This document shows positions 54,041-64,000 of a DNA stretch of 64,000 bases, piece after piece. A program made the position numbers and the translations under genes. Location of the stretch: contig OX328123.1 of assembly GCA_946811695.1 (NCBI GenBank), forward strand, positions 118,303,602 through 118,367,601, in the 5' to 3' direction. The DNA is from Gonocerus acuteangulatus (Eukaryota > Arthropoda > Insecta > Hemiptera > Coreidae). A model generated the notes under the pieces. The model was not told the origin of the DNA and searched no databases. It worked only from the letters and a program-made list of their open reading frames with translations. Every line of letters starts with the position of its first letter. Position 1 is the first letter of the stretch.

Positions 54041-54159
54041 CCAAAATATATATTTTATATTTTGCTAATTCTTTACAAGTATGCGCAATGTTTTGTTACT
54101 CTGTCCATTTTATTTTCCATGCTTTACCCTTCAACCACCAACCCCATTCAATAGGATAT

Positions 54160-55660
54160 GGTGTCTTTATTTGGCCAGCTTGTCCTTAAATATGTCCAGC
54201 AGGGAAAGTACTGGTAGATGATGTTGCAATGCATCCTTTATTGGTGGTAGATTTTCAAGAGAGCGATTTTTGTCATAAACAGTACTTAACTCGTTGACAC
54301 TTTGGCTGTTAATTGTTGAGCAGTAAAGCAATACAACTTTGTCTTGTATATTCAAAATATTAACAGGAATGTTTGTTTGCGGCTTTGATATGACTGAGAA
54401 TGCAGCACTGGTTTTCTTAAAGAGAGTCCATGTCTTCCAACATTAGTTTTTCAGGTTTCCTGAGAAACGAGAAATGCTGTCGGAGCCAGTGAAATCATAG
54501 AATCCTAATAAAGAATTGGCCTTTCGATGGATGCCGCATGAAGGAGAATAAATCTATAAATCCTGTCTGTTCCAAATGCAACTCAATGATTTCCAGGCTT
54601 TTTTCGTCTGCTGAAAGAAGTATGGAGTTATATGAATATTTCTCAAACCGTTTTCTGCCATGTCTTTAATATGAAATATTATCCTTGAATCTGTTTCTTC
54701 ATGACCAGAACTAGTCACTCCAATCATAGAACTCACAGCACGTTCATTTCTTCCACTTCATCATCTGAAGTAGATATAAGTTGTATTTTTTTATGTAATG
54801 CTTTGACAATAAGACCAGTAGGGAAAATAGCTCTTCTTTGTTATTTGAATTTCTTAAAAATTCCTGCCAATTTGTTGGTATTTTGAAATGAGGTAGACTT
54901 GTATCGTGATTCCTGTTCCTCTCTCCTGTCTAGTTTCACGTTTAATCCTTAGAGTAATGTATCTGTCACAAATAAAATAAATTCTACTCCACCCGAAACT
55001 CTCAATGTTGCTAAATATCTGATGTTGAAATATGCTAATGTAATAATTATTAGATGCCTTTGAAGACGAATGAAGCTTAAGAATATTGTTGCACTATCAT
55101 AAATTACTGCATCGCAGGTTCCTGGAAAGATCTTCTCACTCTTTTCAAACTTTTTCTCTATAATATGATCTAGATGACTGATATGGCAGGGTAGAAATTC
55201 TTCATTACTGGACAACGCTGGCGGAAAAGGCTGGGTTTTCTGTTGGTCCTAAAGGTGAAATGTGGATTCTAGGCAAAATAAATTCCTACTTTGTTCCGAT
55301 AGGCTGTGATAAACTATTTTTGTACCTTTTTATCAAAAAACTCATCTTAAAAACTGAGAAATAGTTGAATCCTTTAATTGTTTCTCCATTAAGTAAATCC
55401 TCACATATTTCACCGATACAGCTTTTATCAATTGGTCGTTGAACTCGTGGCACATTACTTCTAGAATTGTCGTATGCTGATGCTAGATATTTTGCATGGC
55501 ACTTAGCTTCCAGTGAAGTCATGTCACCATGCTGAATTTTGCAATCAGAGCTGTGTTTTCCGTTTTGTCGGTGCACTTTAGTGTAGCCTTAGGGTCTACA
55601 TTCAGAGTAGTAACGTTACATTGCTGATCCTTATCAGTTCCAAAACCATTGAAAACCACA
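54160..55660 (-). pseudogene. Relic of an uncharacterised metazoan protein family (HEEADT/HGDMTSLEAK type)
   Basis: Broken minus-strand frames in order: CKIQHGDMTSLEAKCHAK (55,576-55,286), VPRVQRPIDKSCIGEICEDL, LPCHISHLDHIIEKKFE (55,215-54,949), SGHEETDSRIIFHIKDMAEN (54,736-54,554), DFTGSDSISRFSGN in a shifted frame near 54,470, and ENLPPIKDALQHHLPVL to the end at 54,167. These correspond to conserved blocks of a large uncharacterised protein family common in invertebrate genomes (HEEADTR, LTGCDT-SRFSGK, LPPT-AAL-H). Stops occur between all blocks. From memory I associate the family with mobile elements carrying an XPG/PIN-like nuclease, not with a known enzyme. No function is claimed. Confidence 0.55.
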
Positions 55661-56579
55661 CATCTGTTGAAGTAGTTAATCGATTTGAATGACAATGAGT
55701 TGTTGGAAATCCTGCAGAAAGATTAAGTTTGTTGGATTATCCAAACATTGTAGAATTGTTTTTTAATGCACACTTTTTGTCACTTAGCACTTTAGCACTT
55801 ATGACAGAATTACTTTCTATCCCACAAGGGTCTTGAACAAATTATTTTATATGAATACACATAGTTATAGTAGTATAATGTTAATAGTATAATGTTTTTA
55901 GCAAGTGTTACATATCATTCTTTATGTAAACCCATGTTATTATAAATTGCAGGACGGATCAGAATGACTTCATCATTATTACTTTTCTTTTAGTACAGGA
56001 TGCAAATTTTCCAATCAAAACTTTTTGACATTCCTTTACCCCAGACACCCTCTGATACTAGTCGAAGCCGTTTTGGCATATTTTATATTTAACTTTTATT
56101 AACTCAGTCCTAAAATAAACAATACAAAAAAAAAATAGACTAACGTTCATTGTTTAAAAAATTAGATCCTTAAATTAAGATATACTGTATATCCCAAGGT
56201 AAGATACTTAGCCTATTTTTAACATGAAAAATGAACTTATTGACCTAAAAAACATATAAATTGACACCACACATACTTTTGTGCGATAAATAGTAAAAAA
56301 GTTTCCCTCCATAACGCCATTTTGAATTTCGGCCGCCATTTTGAATCCAGAAGAATTTTCGAAATGCCTCCCCTTCTTAAATTAATTGTAATATCATAAA
56401 CTAGATTTCTGCCAAAGGAACCCTTATCACAATTTGCAGTTTTCGGACATCTAGCACCCGGACTACAAGCAATACCAAAACCGTGCGTTTTCGTATTTTA
56501 CTGCTTCTTATAGCCACTAACAAAGCCACCAAAGCAATATTGTCGGCTCGCCATTTCTAGACTGTAGAAATCCTTCGCC

Positions 56580-56650
56580 CGTCAGGTTTACCGGAGCGTG
56601 TGTGGGCTCTCGCCTGTTCCGTTATACCGGAGAGGTACACCTGTGCAGTA
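56580..56650. repeat. Second copy of the TACCGG-rich repeat
   Basis: TTTACCGGAGCGTGTGTGGG and TTATACCGGAGAGGTACACC resemble 50,236-50,440. It ends just before the terminal repeat of the next element. Confidence 0.45.
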
Positions 56651-56662
56651 GGGTGGCCCTTA

Positions 56663-58028
56663 GCTATAGGGACGTTTTTTGAAAGTCTAAATGTTGCTGC
56701 TCCCACCCCCCAATTCTGTTCCAATCAACAAAAAAACTAGCTGTGCAAAATTTCTGGGCAATCAGACAACTGCTAGGCGACCCGCAAACGGTTTGAAATT
56801 GAAACATAGTATACGCAACGATTAATTCCGTTAAAACAGGGATATACTGTTCTCTATCTCAATCCGTTTCTTATTGCAATTTATTAGATACATCCAGGTC
56901 ACCCAAGAAATGGTTTACAATCATTCTGAACCATATATCTCAAAATTTAAATCTAAAAATTGCAGAGATAACATGAAAATATTAAAAAATATAAAGTTTT
57001 TAATAATGCACACAACTTATATAAGACAACCGCATTTTTATTTGAAACAAATATTTCTATAGAAACAATGCATAATGTGAACAATAAAAAAAAAATACAA
57101 ATATTGAACTTTATGTTTTCCTAAGGGTGGATTTAGTAGCAGTCGGGTATTTTTCCCCGTCCCCGGCAACAATCTGCAAAACAATATGAAAAAATCGATT
57201 TTTGTGGAGGAAGAAAAATCATTTTGGTGGAGAACGTACCTATTCAGTTGATTTTTTTTCTTCTTCCTCTTCTTCGGCATTGTCTGCTTCCAGTATAACT
57301 TGAGCCTTAACCGCTGTTGGAAAATTGTCATCAAATAAGGATAAAACCACGGTTTTGGGAACTTAGCACCAGAGATGATTGGAAAAAAGCTTTTGCAGCA
57401 GCCTTACTGATTTTTGGATCAATATCCTGATAATGTATCAATGGACAAATGAATAGAAAATCATGATATGTTGTTTCATTAGGGTCTTATGATAGAAACT
57501 AGGTTCGAACGTACTCTCGCGCAAGAAAAATACATGTTCTTCTTAAAGAATTTTTCTCGATATGAGATAACTGGAATTGATTTTGGAACAGATACATTTG
57601 AATGCATAAATCGCCTCTGTCATCCACCTAACATGACTTACAGCTCCTGGTAGTCGCAACGATACTCCTTTCTTCCCGTGCAAACGAGTGCGTTTTCAGG
57701 AACCAGGAACAGACTTGATTGTTTATCTTTTTATCTAATATTAACAAGAACACGACTAATTTAATGTCCATTACTAGTGCCTACATGCTCAAAAGTGATT
57801 AAAAAATAAAATAAATTAAAAAAAAATTACTTTCGGACGAAAATGTCAATATTTCAAGGTCATTACGGGTCGCCTTGGAGTTGTTTGATTTAGCTAAAAT
57901 TTTGCACAGATCGTTATTTTGTTGATTGGAACAAGATAGGGGGGTGGGAGGTAAACGAGAAGAAAAAAATTTTAATTTTTTTTTCTTTTAGCTCTTGCTT
58001 TTTTTCAAATGTTGTCCCTATAAATTCC
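56663..58028. mobile_element. Non-autonomous DNA element with about 130-bp terminal inverted repeats
   Basis: Left 56,663-56,788 and right 57,862-58,028 are inverted copies: TATAGGGACR, CTCCCACCCCCC, TGTTCCAATCAACAAAA, CTGTGCAAAATTT, CAACTSC.AGGCGACCCG. The right copy has an extra A/T-rich insert. Inside, the minus strand at about 57,360-57,245 encodes KTVVLSLFDDNFPTAVKAQV then ILEADNAEEEEEEKKSTE-stop. This could be the C-terminus of a transposon protein that I cannot name. Confidence 0.6.
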
Positions 58029-58099
58029 AGTTTCTTTGTTTTAAATGCTTGTTTATACTTTATGAACGTATTGTTGTATTTAATCCCCATGACATGTAA

Positions 58100-59460
58100 A
58101 AGCAAGAAAGTCAATAAAAAAATAAAATTCAGTATCGGGACAGCATTAATAGCAATATGAACAAAAATCGCGACGTTTATAATTTTACAACAATATTGAT
58201 TTTCAGGATTTTGACACAGCTTTGGAAAAATGAACTTACTTGGTTTGCAATTACATGTAGTGCGATAAACGTTTTCCTGGAAAAATTAAAGAAATGGTGC
58301 TACATTTTCGACTTAAACGGAATGAGATCTCTGGAACCATTCTTGAGGAAAAACATGAATGGCTGGTAGGGACAATTTTTCCAGAGGTATATTCTCAAGA
58401 ACTTCCATCTTCTTCCACTCCAGGTATTCCTACTAGATCAAAATCATTCGAGCATTTGTCAGACAGACGAAAACGGATTTAATTTAAATAAAAACACATT
58501 CAAATCTGAAAATTCTCGTTATAAATAATAAAAATAAATAACATTTGAAATATTATATTTTCTTCCAACTTAAAATTCTTATTATCATACTAAATAAATC
58601 TTTCTTTTTAATTTTGACAACAAGATATATTTTTGTTTGTAGTTTTAGTTTGTGAAAACAATAACGAGATACATACAATAATATGTATGTACACATTTAA
58701 AAGTCATGCTACCCGTTATATCGAAACTGGTGAAATTGCTGATAATGTAGTTGATTATAGCATTGGATTTGGTTTGAAATGACACGAGGAGCAATACTCT
58801 AGGACCAGTAAGATCTGAGATAATCATGTCCGGCCTACCCTGTCACTCGCCCCACTGTGCGGCGGCCTTTACTTCCAGGAAACATGATCTCAGGAAAACA
58901 TTCATAAATCGCTATTATCTTCTTGTCATTTCACATCTAACTAATGTAAATTAGTCGAAGATTTATTGTTTCAATAACTAAATAATAGAACTATTTAAAT
59001 ATTTACAGTAGGCTGTATACTACATTTGCACGTAAACATGGTGAGGTTACTTATTCAAAGACTAATTTGCATTTCCAGTAGAGGCTGCATTAAGTCCCAT
59101 AAATAATGGCTTATCTCATGAATCCTGGTTTCTTTAATCCTACACATGCGCAGATATACACCCCTCGCAAAGTTTTATTGTACACCTATTATCCAGTTTT
59201 GTCTATTATTCCAAGGTAAAAAAAATTGCATAATTTTTGTACGTAAACCTAATATTTTTTACATTATTTATTTTCATTTTACAACACTTTCATGCAGAGA
59301 TATTCTTATTGTTCTCGTGGAGGCAATGAAATTGGGATTTTCTTTGAGCTTTCCGGAAATTATCAGTTCTTTTTCTTTGACTAATCGACGGATTTCTCTT
59401 TTTATTCACGATTGCGATTTCCTATTTATTTTTCGGTCGTTTCCTCGTTTCATTTTAATT
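58100..59460. other. Mostly unassigned; protein-like fragment near 58,200-58,482
   Basis: Plus frames near 58,200-58,482 read FRLKRNEISGTILEEKHEWL, then GIPTRSKSFEHLSDRRKRI-stop in one frame, with a sister frame upstream (FDTALEKxx-type). The Pro-Gly-x-Pro...Phe-Glu...Ser-x-Arg-x-Lys-Arg arrangement reminds me of transposon-linked uncharacterised proteins. No domain is assignable. 58,500-59,460 shows nothing. Confidence 0.3.
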
Positions 59461-59466
59461 CTATTA

Positions 59467-59660
59467 TAGTCAACAGCCAAAGCCACGTTGAATGAACCGG
59501 TTTCCGTTGATTACCAAATTAAGCAACGTCGGGCGTGGCCAGTACCTGAGTGGATGACCGAACACGTGCTGTTGGTAGTATAAAAGGGTGGCAGCCTGTA
59601 GATAGCCCGGCGTAGATAGCCCGGCAACCAAAGCCAGTGGTGACAGCATTCATCCAAAGA
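59467..59660 (+). mobile_element. 5S rRNA-derived SINE, nearly complete head
   Basis: GTCAACAGCCAAAGCCACGT and TGAATGAACCGGTTTCCG match the 5' half of 5S rRNA. AAATTAAGCAACGTCGGGCG (A box) and GTGGCCAGTACCTGAGTGG with ATGACC (C box) follow, and CACGTGCTGTTGGT closes the terminal stem. The CGCCTGGGAACAC segment is missing, as in the 29.2 kb copy. The body TATAAAAGGGTGG..GCCTGTAGATAGCCCGGC follows, with GTAGATAGCCCGGC tandemly doubled. Confidence 0.8.
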
Positions 59661-60050
59661 CATGAAAAATGGCCAGGAAGTAAACATCCTATGTACAAGC
59701 CCTCAAAATATTTTATAGAAATTAGTTTTGAGTATTCCTTCTATGATGAATGAATATGAAGATGCATGACTGTTGAATAAACCCCTTCAGGTAGGTTTAC
59801 TGCACCTGAACAGTGTTTCTGAGTAATCTTAAGCACCACCTTTATGATGCTATCCACACGAGGTACTTCCAGGTAAATCTCTCTTTACAGAGTATTAAAC
59901 CAGTAAAGGCCTCCATAACAGACACTAGAAGTGTACTTACTATGAATAGATAATTTAAAGCAACCTTAAGGCATCTTCACATGTCTCGGCTGTTCACATG
60001 TATCACCAAGAATGTACGGTACAATGGAATAATAAAGTCCCCAATAGAAT
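59661..60050. other. Unassigned DNA
   Basis: Nothing recognised. Confidence 0.35.
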
Positions 60051-60069
60051 AAAGCAGTATAGATAAAAG

Positions 60070-60300
60070 TTTAAAAGTTTTCTTAGTAGTTCTTCACGAC
60101 TGACTCACTCATACCTAATGACTAGAAAGGACAGACCAACGTGTAAGTATTGTAATACAACTCTGACCATTAAACACATCCTCACAGACTGTAGACTGAG
60201 ACAAAATGATATTCTTCCACACAACATGCATGAACTACTTACAGTCACTACATAGGACAGCTATTGGAATATCTTAAAAGAAAAAACATTTATGACTTAA
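60070..60300 (+). pseudogene. I-like LINE C-terminal fragment
   Basis: LTHSYLMTRKDRPTCKYCN, TTLTIKHILTDCRLRQND, PHNMHELL, then after a small deletion YIGQLLEYLKRKNIYDLI-stop near 60,300. This is the zinc knuckle of the WLPGHED-type family. The 3' UTR follows and is interrupted by a jockey-type tail at about 60,473-61,007. Confidence 0.75.
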
Positions 60301-60436
60301 TCTGAACCCTATTTATGTAATTACTCTATTCAATTTTTTTTTTGTTTATTTCTTTATTTTGATTCTCTATTTATTTATTTTTTAATTACTATTATTATTA
60401 TCCCCCCACGCATAAAATAAATATAAATGCAACTGT

Positions 60437-61007
60437 GTGAGAATATGCAGAAAATGTGAAGTTACTTTTACAAAACTTGACAAACGATCTAATCTCACAC
60501 TAGCAAACAAACGTCTCATTTACATGACCATTCTCAGACCAATATTTACTTACGGAATTCAACTCTGGGGTTCCACAAAGCCTTCCAACTCCTACAAAAT
60601 CCAATCCATGCAGTCTAAAATTCTCCGGAAAATAACGGATGCTCCGTTTTATGTCTCCAATTCGACCCTCCATAATGACCTTAATATCCCTTTTATCCAA
60701 CCTTTAGCCAAATCCCTCTACCGTAAATTCCATTCGAACCTACACGGCCATTCTAACTCCTTAATAAACTCTCTATCCTCCCAGCACATTCCTTACAACC
60801 CCATTCGCCGACTGAAACGCAAGTGGCCAAGAGATCAACTCTAGAAAGTGTAGATCTGTGAAAAAATAAATTCTGTCTTGTGGGTACTACAACTGTGCAG
60901 CTTCCCACCTGATGTACATCCATGTCACATAATCTTGCAATAATTTACTAGAAATGTACCTTATACATTGTTGTAAATTCGAAATAAATAAATAAATAAA
61001 AAAAAAA
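60437..61007 (+). mobile_element. Jockey-type LINE 3' end nested in a LINE UTR
   Basis: Plus frame to a stop at 60,842: LTLANKRLIYMTILRPIFTY, GIQLWGSTKPSNSYKIQSMQ, SKILRKITDAPFYVSN and NPIRRLKRKWPRDQL. These are the thumb/C-terminal features of jockey-clade ORF2, which lacks RNase H. The UTR ends AAATAAATAAATAAAAAAAA at about 61,000. The words TTTACAAA at 60,467-60,475 and CTTTACAAAT at 61,008-61,017 look like the target duplication. The first residues of the open frame (60,437-60,475) belong to the surrounding UTR. Confidence 0.75.
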
Positions 61008-61561
61008 CCTTTACAAATACATACATAGCCAATGTACTTAAATAATGTACATGTTAAATAAACATATTAAATAAAAAAAAACCTTTACAAATGGCAAGAA
61101 ACATGTCCACTATATATATTTGTACTAACGTGCCGTATCTATTATGTTAAAGCTGTTAAGTCGCCATAGTTGCGAGATAACTGAAATAAATAAATAAACA
61201 AATTAGTAGTTTAGTTTGTTAACTTTTTTTGACCGATGTTTAGTATACATCAAACACGTTTCTCAAGAAAAGCCAAATTACATAATTCTACTGTTAATAA
61301 TTTCTATAGGTACTGCGTATTGAAATCGGCGCTTAATCAAAAGATTACTTAATCATAGATAACTAAGAGATATGTAAATATCATGACCAAATTTTACATT
61401 TAGCGAACTCGAAAAATGAGTAAACACTCACAAAACTCGCGTAAACACACTCATATGTCACAGAAATCAAGCTCACTGAACATGATTTTTCATCCAGTAA
61501 AAGAACAAATTCCATCGCAATAAATGATTTACTTAATCACATAGAAGAACCTGTCAAGGCA

Positions 61562-63232
61562 ATGCTGTACGCTGATGATATAGTCATTTATTGTAACGGA
61601 AAGTTAATCCAAAATGTGCACCACAACATAAAACTATCTCTAGACAGAATTAATGACTGGTTAAAAAATCAAGGCTTCACCATTTTTAATATTAAAACTG
61701 AATGTATATATTTTGCTAAAAAGAAAGTAGAAAACCCAATCCCGTTATTTGTAAATGGAGCTCTTATAAAGTTTGTAGATAATACTAAATTTCTGGGACT
61801 TATTTTTGATCAAAATCTTAATTGGAAAAAGCATATAAAAACTCTGCGGACAAATTGCTTCAAGGCACTAAATATCCTCAAAATGTTGTCTTGCACTAAA
61901 TGGGGAGGAGACAAGGTCAGCATGTTGATGTTATATCGCAGCCTGGTGAGAGCCAAGATGGATTATGGCTGCACGGCCTATGGTTCAGCTTCCCCCACAA
62001 CTCTCAAAATGCTTGATAGCATTCATGCTGGCATCAGACTAGCAACCAGAGCTTTCCGATCCAGCCCTGCAAACAGTTTATGCGTTGATGCAGGAGAACT
62101 GCCTTTGGAACTTCGTAGAGAATTATTAACACTTGACTTCTACGTTACAATCATATCCTCCAAAAATCACCCCTTTAACGAATATATCCAGGATCTTGTA
62201 ACCATGCCTAGACGAAGAGTACCAAGAAAGCCTTTCCCCATCAGGGTATCAGAATTATTGACTAAATTCAACATTATCCTACCGCCTATTATTCATAATG
62301 CTGTACCCTCCAGAGAACCATGGTCTCTACCCTTTCCCAATATCAACCTTGCATTAACCAAATTCATGAAGAAAGATACTAACCAATATATTTATCAGCA
62401 AGAATTTCTTAAAATACGAAATGAATTACCACAAGCTAGTCATATTTTCACTGACGGTTCTAAGGATATCGATGGAGTTGGTGCTGCTACACTCTCCAAT
62501 GCCACAAAGAATCTGTTCACCCTCAGCAATATGTGTAGCATTTTCACTGCCGAACTGTTGGCCATAACGAAAGCCTTAAATATAAATACTAACAATAATT
62601 ATCTTGTAATTTTTACGGATTCGTTGTCTGCACTTCTTGCTTTAAGGAATCCATTCTCAGATCATCCATTAATCACACTTACTCATGAAACCATAGCAGA
62701 ACTTCACAGTAAAACAGTTCTTTTCGTATGGGTCCCCGGCCACTCTGGAATTAAAGAGAACGAGGAGGTCGATACCTTAGCGAAAAGAGCTGTAAATGAA
62801 GGAATCCCCTATCACAATGTTCCAAAGAGTGATATCATTAATTACCTCAAGCAAATAGTCTGGCAAAACTGGCAATCTACATGGCAGATAATAGAGGACA
62901 ATAAATTAAGAGAAATAAAATCGACAGTTAAAGCTTGGAAGACCCCACCCAGCATCAATAGAAAACATGAAGTTGCCTTAAGTCGATTGCGGATTGGGCA
63001 TACAAGATTAACGCATTCATTCCTTTTTTCTAAAGAACCGCCCCCAATCTGTGAATCATGCAACGTTCAAGTAACAGTAAAACACTTACTTACAGAATGC
63101 CGAATATATCAATCAATTAGAGAAGAGCTAATGTTATCAGACGTCATGGATGAAATCCTTGGAGATGATGCTGATAACGTTAGAAAGCTATTAAACTTTA
63201 TAGACAAAACGGAACTAATTAATAAAATCTAA
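61562..63232 (+). CDS. LINE ORF2 C-terminal half (RT palm to zinc knuckle)
   Basis: 556 codons with no stop. YADD at 3-6 is RT motif C, FLGLIFDQNLNW (78-89) the thumb start, and RAKMDYGCTAYGSAS (130-144) the conserved connection. RNase H spans about 293-415 with D298 (FTDGSK), E331 (FTAELLAI), D353 (FTDSLSAL) and D404 (EEVDTLAK) and FVWVPGHSGI. WKTPPSINRKHEVALSRL and RIGHTRLTHS lead to the knuckle CESCNVQVTVKHLLTEC. It is closest in layout to the 4.3-7.9 kb LINE (same SASPTTLKMLD and GELPLELRR-type words), so probably the same broad family. The listed ATG is internal. Confidence 0.88.
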   Translation: MLYADDIVIYCNGKLIQNVHHNIKLSLDRINDWLKNQGFTIFNIKTECIYFAKKKVENPIPLFVNGALIKFVDNTKFLGLIFDQNLNWKKHIKTLRTNCFKALNILKMLSCTKWGGDKVSMLMLYRSLVRAKMDYGCTAYGSASPTTLKMLDSIHAGIRLATRAFRSSPANSLCVDAGELPLELRRELLTLDFYVTIISSKNHPFNEYIQDLVTMPRRRVPRKPFPIRVSELLTKFNIILPPIIHNAVPSREPWSLPFPNINLALTKFMKKDTNQYIYQQEFLKIRNELPQASHIFTDGSKDIDGVGAATLSNATKNLFTLSNMCSIFTAELLAITKALNINTNNNYLVIFTDSLSALLALRNPFSDHPLITLTHETIAELHSKTVLFVWVPGHSGIKENEEVDTLAKRAVNEGIPYHNVPKSDIINYLKQIVWQNWQSTWQIIEDNKLREIKSTVKAWKTPPSINRKHEVALSRLRIGHTRLTHSFLFSKEPPPICESCNVQVTVKHLLTECRIYQSIREELMLSDVMDEILGDDADNVRKLLNFIDKTELINKI

Positions 63233-63259
63233 AGCATACAATTGAACAGATAGCGAATG

Positions 63260-63482
63260 GTGAGTGTGTTTAATGTTTGTGAGTAAGGCTGAATGGAACT
63301 GGGTTTGTGTATGTGCATAGGTCCATGTGTATATGTGTACATTTTGAGTATGTTTGTATCTATATGTTTAATATTTGTGAGTAAGGTTGAATGGATCTGG
63401 GTTTGTGTATGTGCGTAGGTCCATGTGTGTCTGTATGTGTGTATGTATGTGTACATTTTGAGTATGTTTGTATCTATATTTG
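63260..63482. repeat. About 105-bp tandem duplication in LINE 3' UTR
   Basis: GTTTAATRTTTGTGAGTAAG, GCTGAATGGAACTGGGTTTG or TTGAATGGATCTGGG, TAGGTCCATGTGT and ACATTTTGAGTATGTTTGTA occur twice in succession (starting near 63,267 and 63,366). The second unit is lengthened by TGTATG iterations. Confidence 0.85.
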
Positions 63483-63669
63483 CCAATGAAAATGACATTG
63501 CAAGTAATCTCAGTAAGCAAAATATACCAGAATCAATAATAAATAATTAAATAAAATTCAAAATCTGATCTAACCATTTAATAAATTCAAAAGTAATAAG
63601 AAAATATTTCACCACAAAATATAATAAAACATTCACTCGATGGCGTTAATGACCCTAAGGTTGACACGC

Positions 63670-63720
<51 letters not shown>

Positions 63721-63724
<4 letters not shown>

Positions 63725-64000
63725 AAATACTGGCAAAGAATTAATTTTATGCAGTTTAAAGGTTGGCAATAAATGTCTGACTAATTCCTACATTATGTCG
63801 AAACATTACAACCTGAGTCAATCCATATCAAGTGGTCCAAAGGTGGTTGCTTGACCATTTTAGAAAAAAATGATATATTTATCATCCAATAAGTCTGATA
63901 ACTCAAAAACCATTGTTCTTCGTACAATGTGTTCTATCTTTTATATATTATTCACTATTTGAATATTTTGAAGTCCAATACCTGATAACTGCCATTGAAA
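63721..64000. other. Unassigned DNA
   Basis: Nothing recognised up to the window end. Confidence 0.35.

Larger units (their letters stand above)
52646..56465. mobile_element. Long-TIR DNA transposon with 3-bp target duplication (Academ-like?)
   Basis: 52,646-52,793 and 56,332-56,465 are inverted copies. Both start TAGTCCGGGTGCTA and share ACTGCAAATTGTGATAAG, TTCCTTTGGCAGAA, TTACAATTAATTTAAGAAGG and TCTGGATTCAAAATGGCGGC. Outside them CAA is present on both sides (52,643-52,645 and 56,466-56,468). Inside are a later LINE insertion (about 53,050-54,040) and, on the minus strand, the relic of a protein (54,160-55,660). Size 3.8 kb including the LINE. A 3-bp duplication plus this protein type suggests Academ, but that superfamily call is inference. 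Confidence 0.6.
61500..63720 (+). mobile_element. I-like LINE, 3' half, with 3' UTR and A tail
   Basis: 5'-truncated in the RT just before motif C (NDLLNHIEEPVKAMLYADD is readable in phase before the first ATG). ORF 61,562-63,232. The 3' UTR has a tandem duplication (63,260-63,480), the end GGCGTTAATGACCCTAAGG then TTGACACGCCTT and a run of about 48 A (63,672-63,720). Confidence 0.85.

Overview
This 64 kb window is AT-rich animal nuclear DNA, most likely from an arthropod. The case for arthropod rests on its mix of transposons: RNase H-bearing I-like LINEs, a jockey-type LINE, D34D mariners, Helentron-type elements with (TA)n cores, and SINEs with 5S rRNA or tRNA heads. I cannot name the species. 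I found no convincing single-copy host gene, no functional RNA gene and no CRISPR array. Nearly everything recognisable is a transposable element, and most copies are broken, truncated or nested.

Layout. At 0.2-1.15 kb are a CENP-B/Tigger-type DNA-binding fragment, a LINE tail and a pogo-like terminus. At 4.2-8 kb is an I-like LINE on the minus strand with an uninterrupted 1201-codon ORF (endonuclease, reverse transcriptase, RNase H, zinc knuckle). From 8.86 to 14.57 kb three Helentron-like non-autonomous elements stand head to tail, with a tRNA-SINE in the second and a mariner scrap in the first. From 14.6 to 18.45 kb is a second, decayed LINE of a different clade, broken by other insertions. 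The 22-28.4 kb stretch holds three large palindromes, Helentron-like copies and a tRNA-SINE. At 29.2-29.8 kb a 5S-headed SINE and a tRNA-headed SINE face each other and share one body. At 30-33.1 kb are more Helentron-like copies, one carrying a shrunken mariner. At 33.2-35.6 kb an I-like LINE 3' end lies inside another LINE in the opposite orientation. At 38.56-39.81 kb is a complete-length but dead mariner with both termini. At 40.1-41.6 kb is the second Helentron-like family with 125-bp tandem repeats. At 42.6-45.5 kb are two LINE 3' halves on opposite strands. At 47.57-49.14 kb a pogo/Tigger-like element has jumped into the (TA)n of a Helentron-like copy. At 52.65-56.47 kb is a long-TIR element with a 3-bp target duplication and the relic of an uncharacterised protein family, possibly Academ-like. 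At 56.66-58.03 kb is another long-TIR element. At 59.47 kb is a more complete 5S-SINE, and at 60-63.7 kb are LINE 3' ends, including a nested jockey tail and a largely intact 556-codon RT/RNase H ORF.

The nested order gives a relative history. Helentron-like elements form an older background. Mariner, Tigger, SINE and LINE copies landed inside them. The 4.3-7.9 kb, 43.6-45.5 kb and 61.6-63.2 kb LINEs still have open frames and look youngest. The strongest leads for new biology are the tandem Helentron-like array, hammerhead-ribozyme-like cores in or next to the palindromes, the long-TIR element at 52.65-56.47 kb, and the SINE pair with exchanged heads. All family assignments come from reading motifs, not from database searches.
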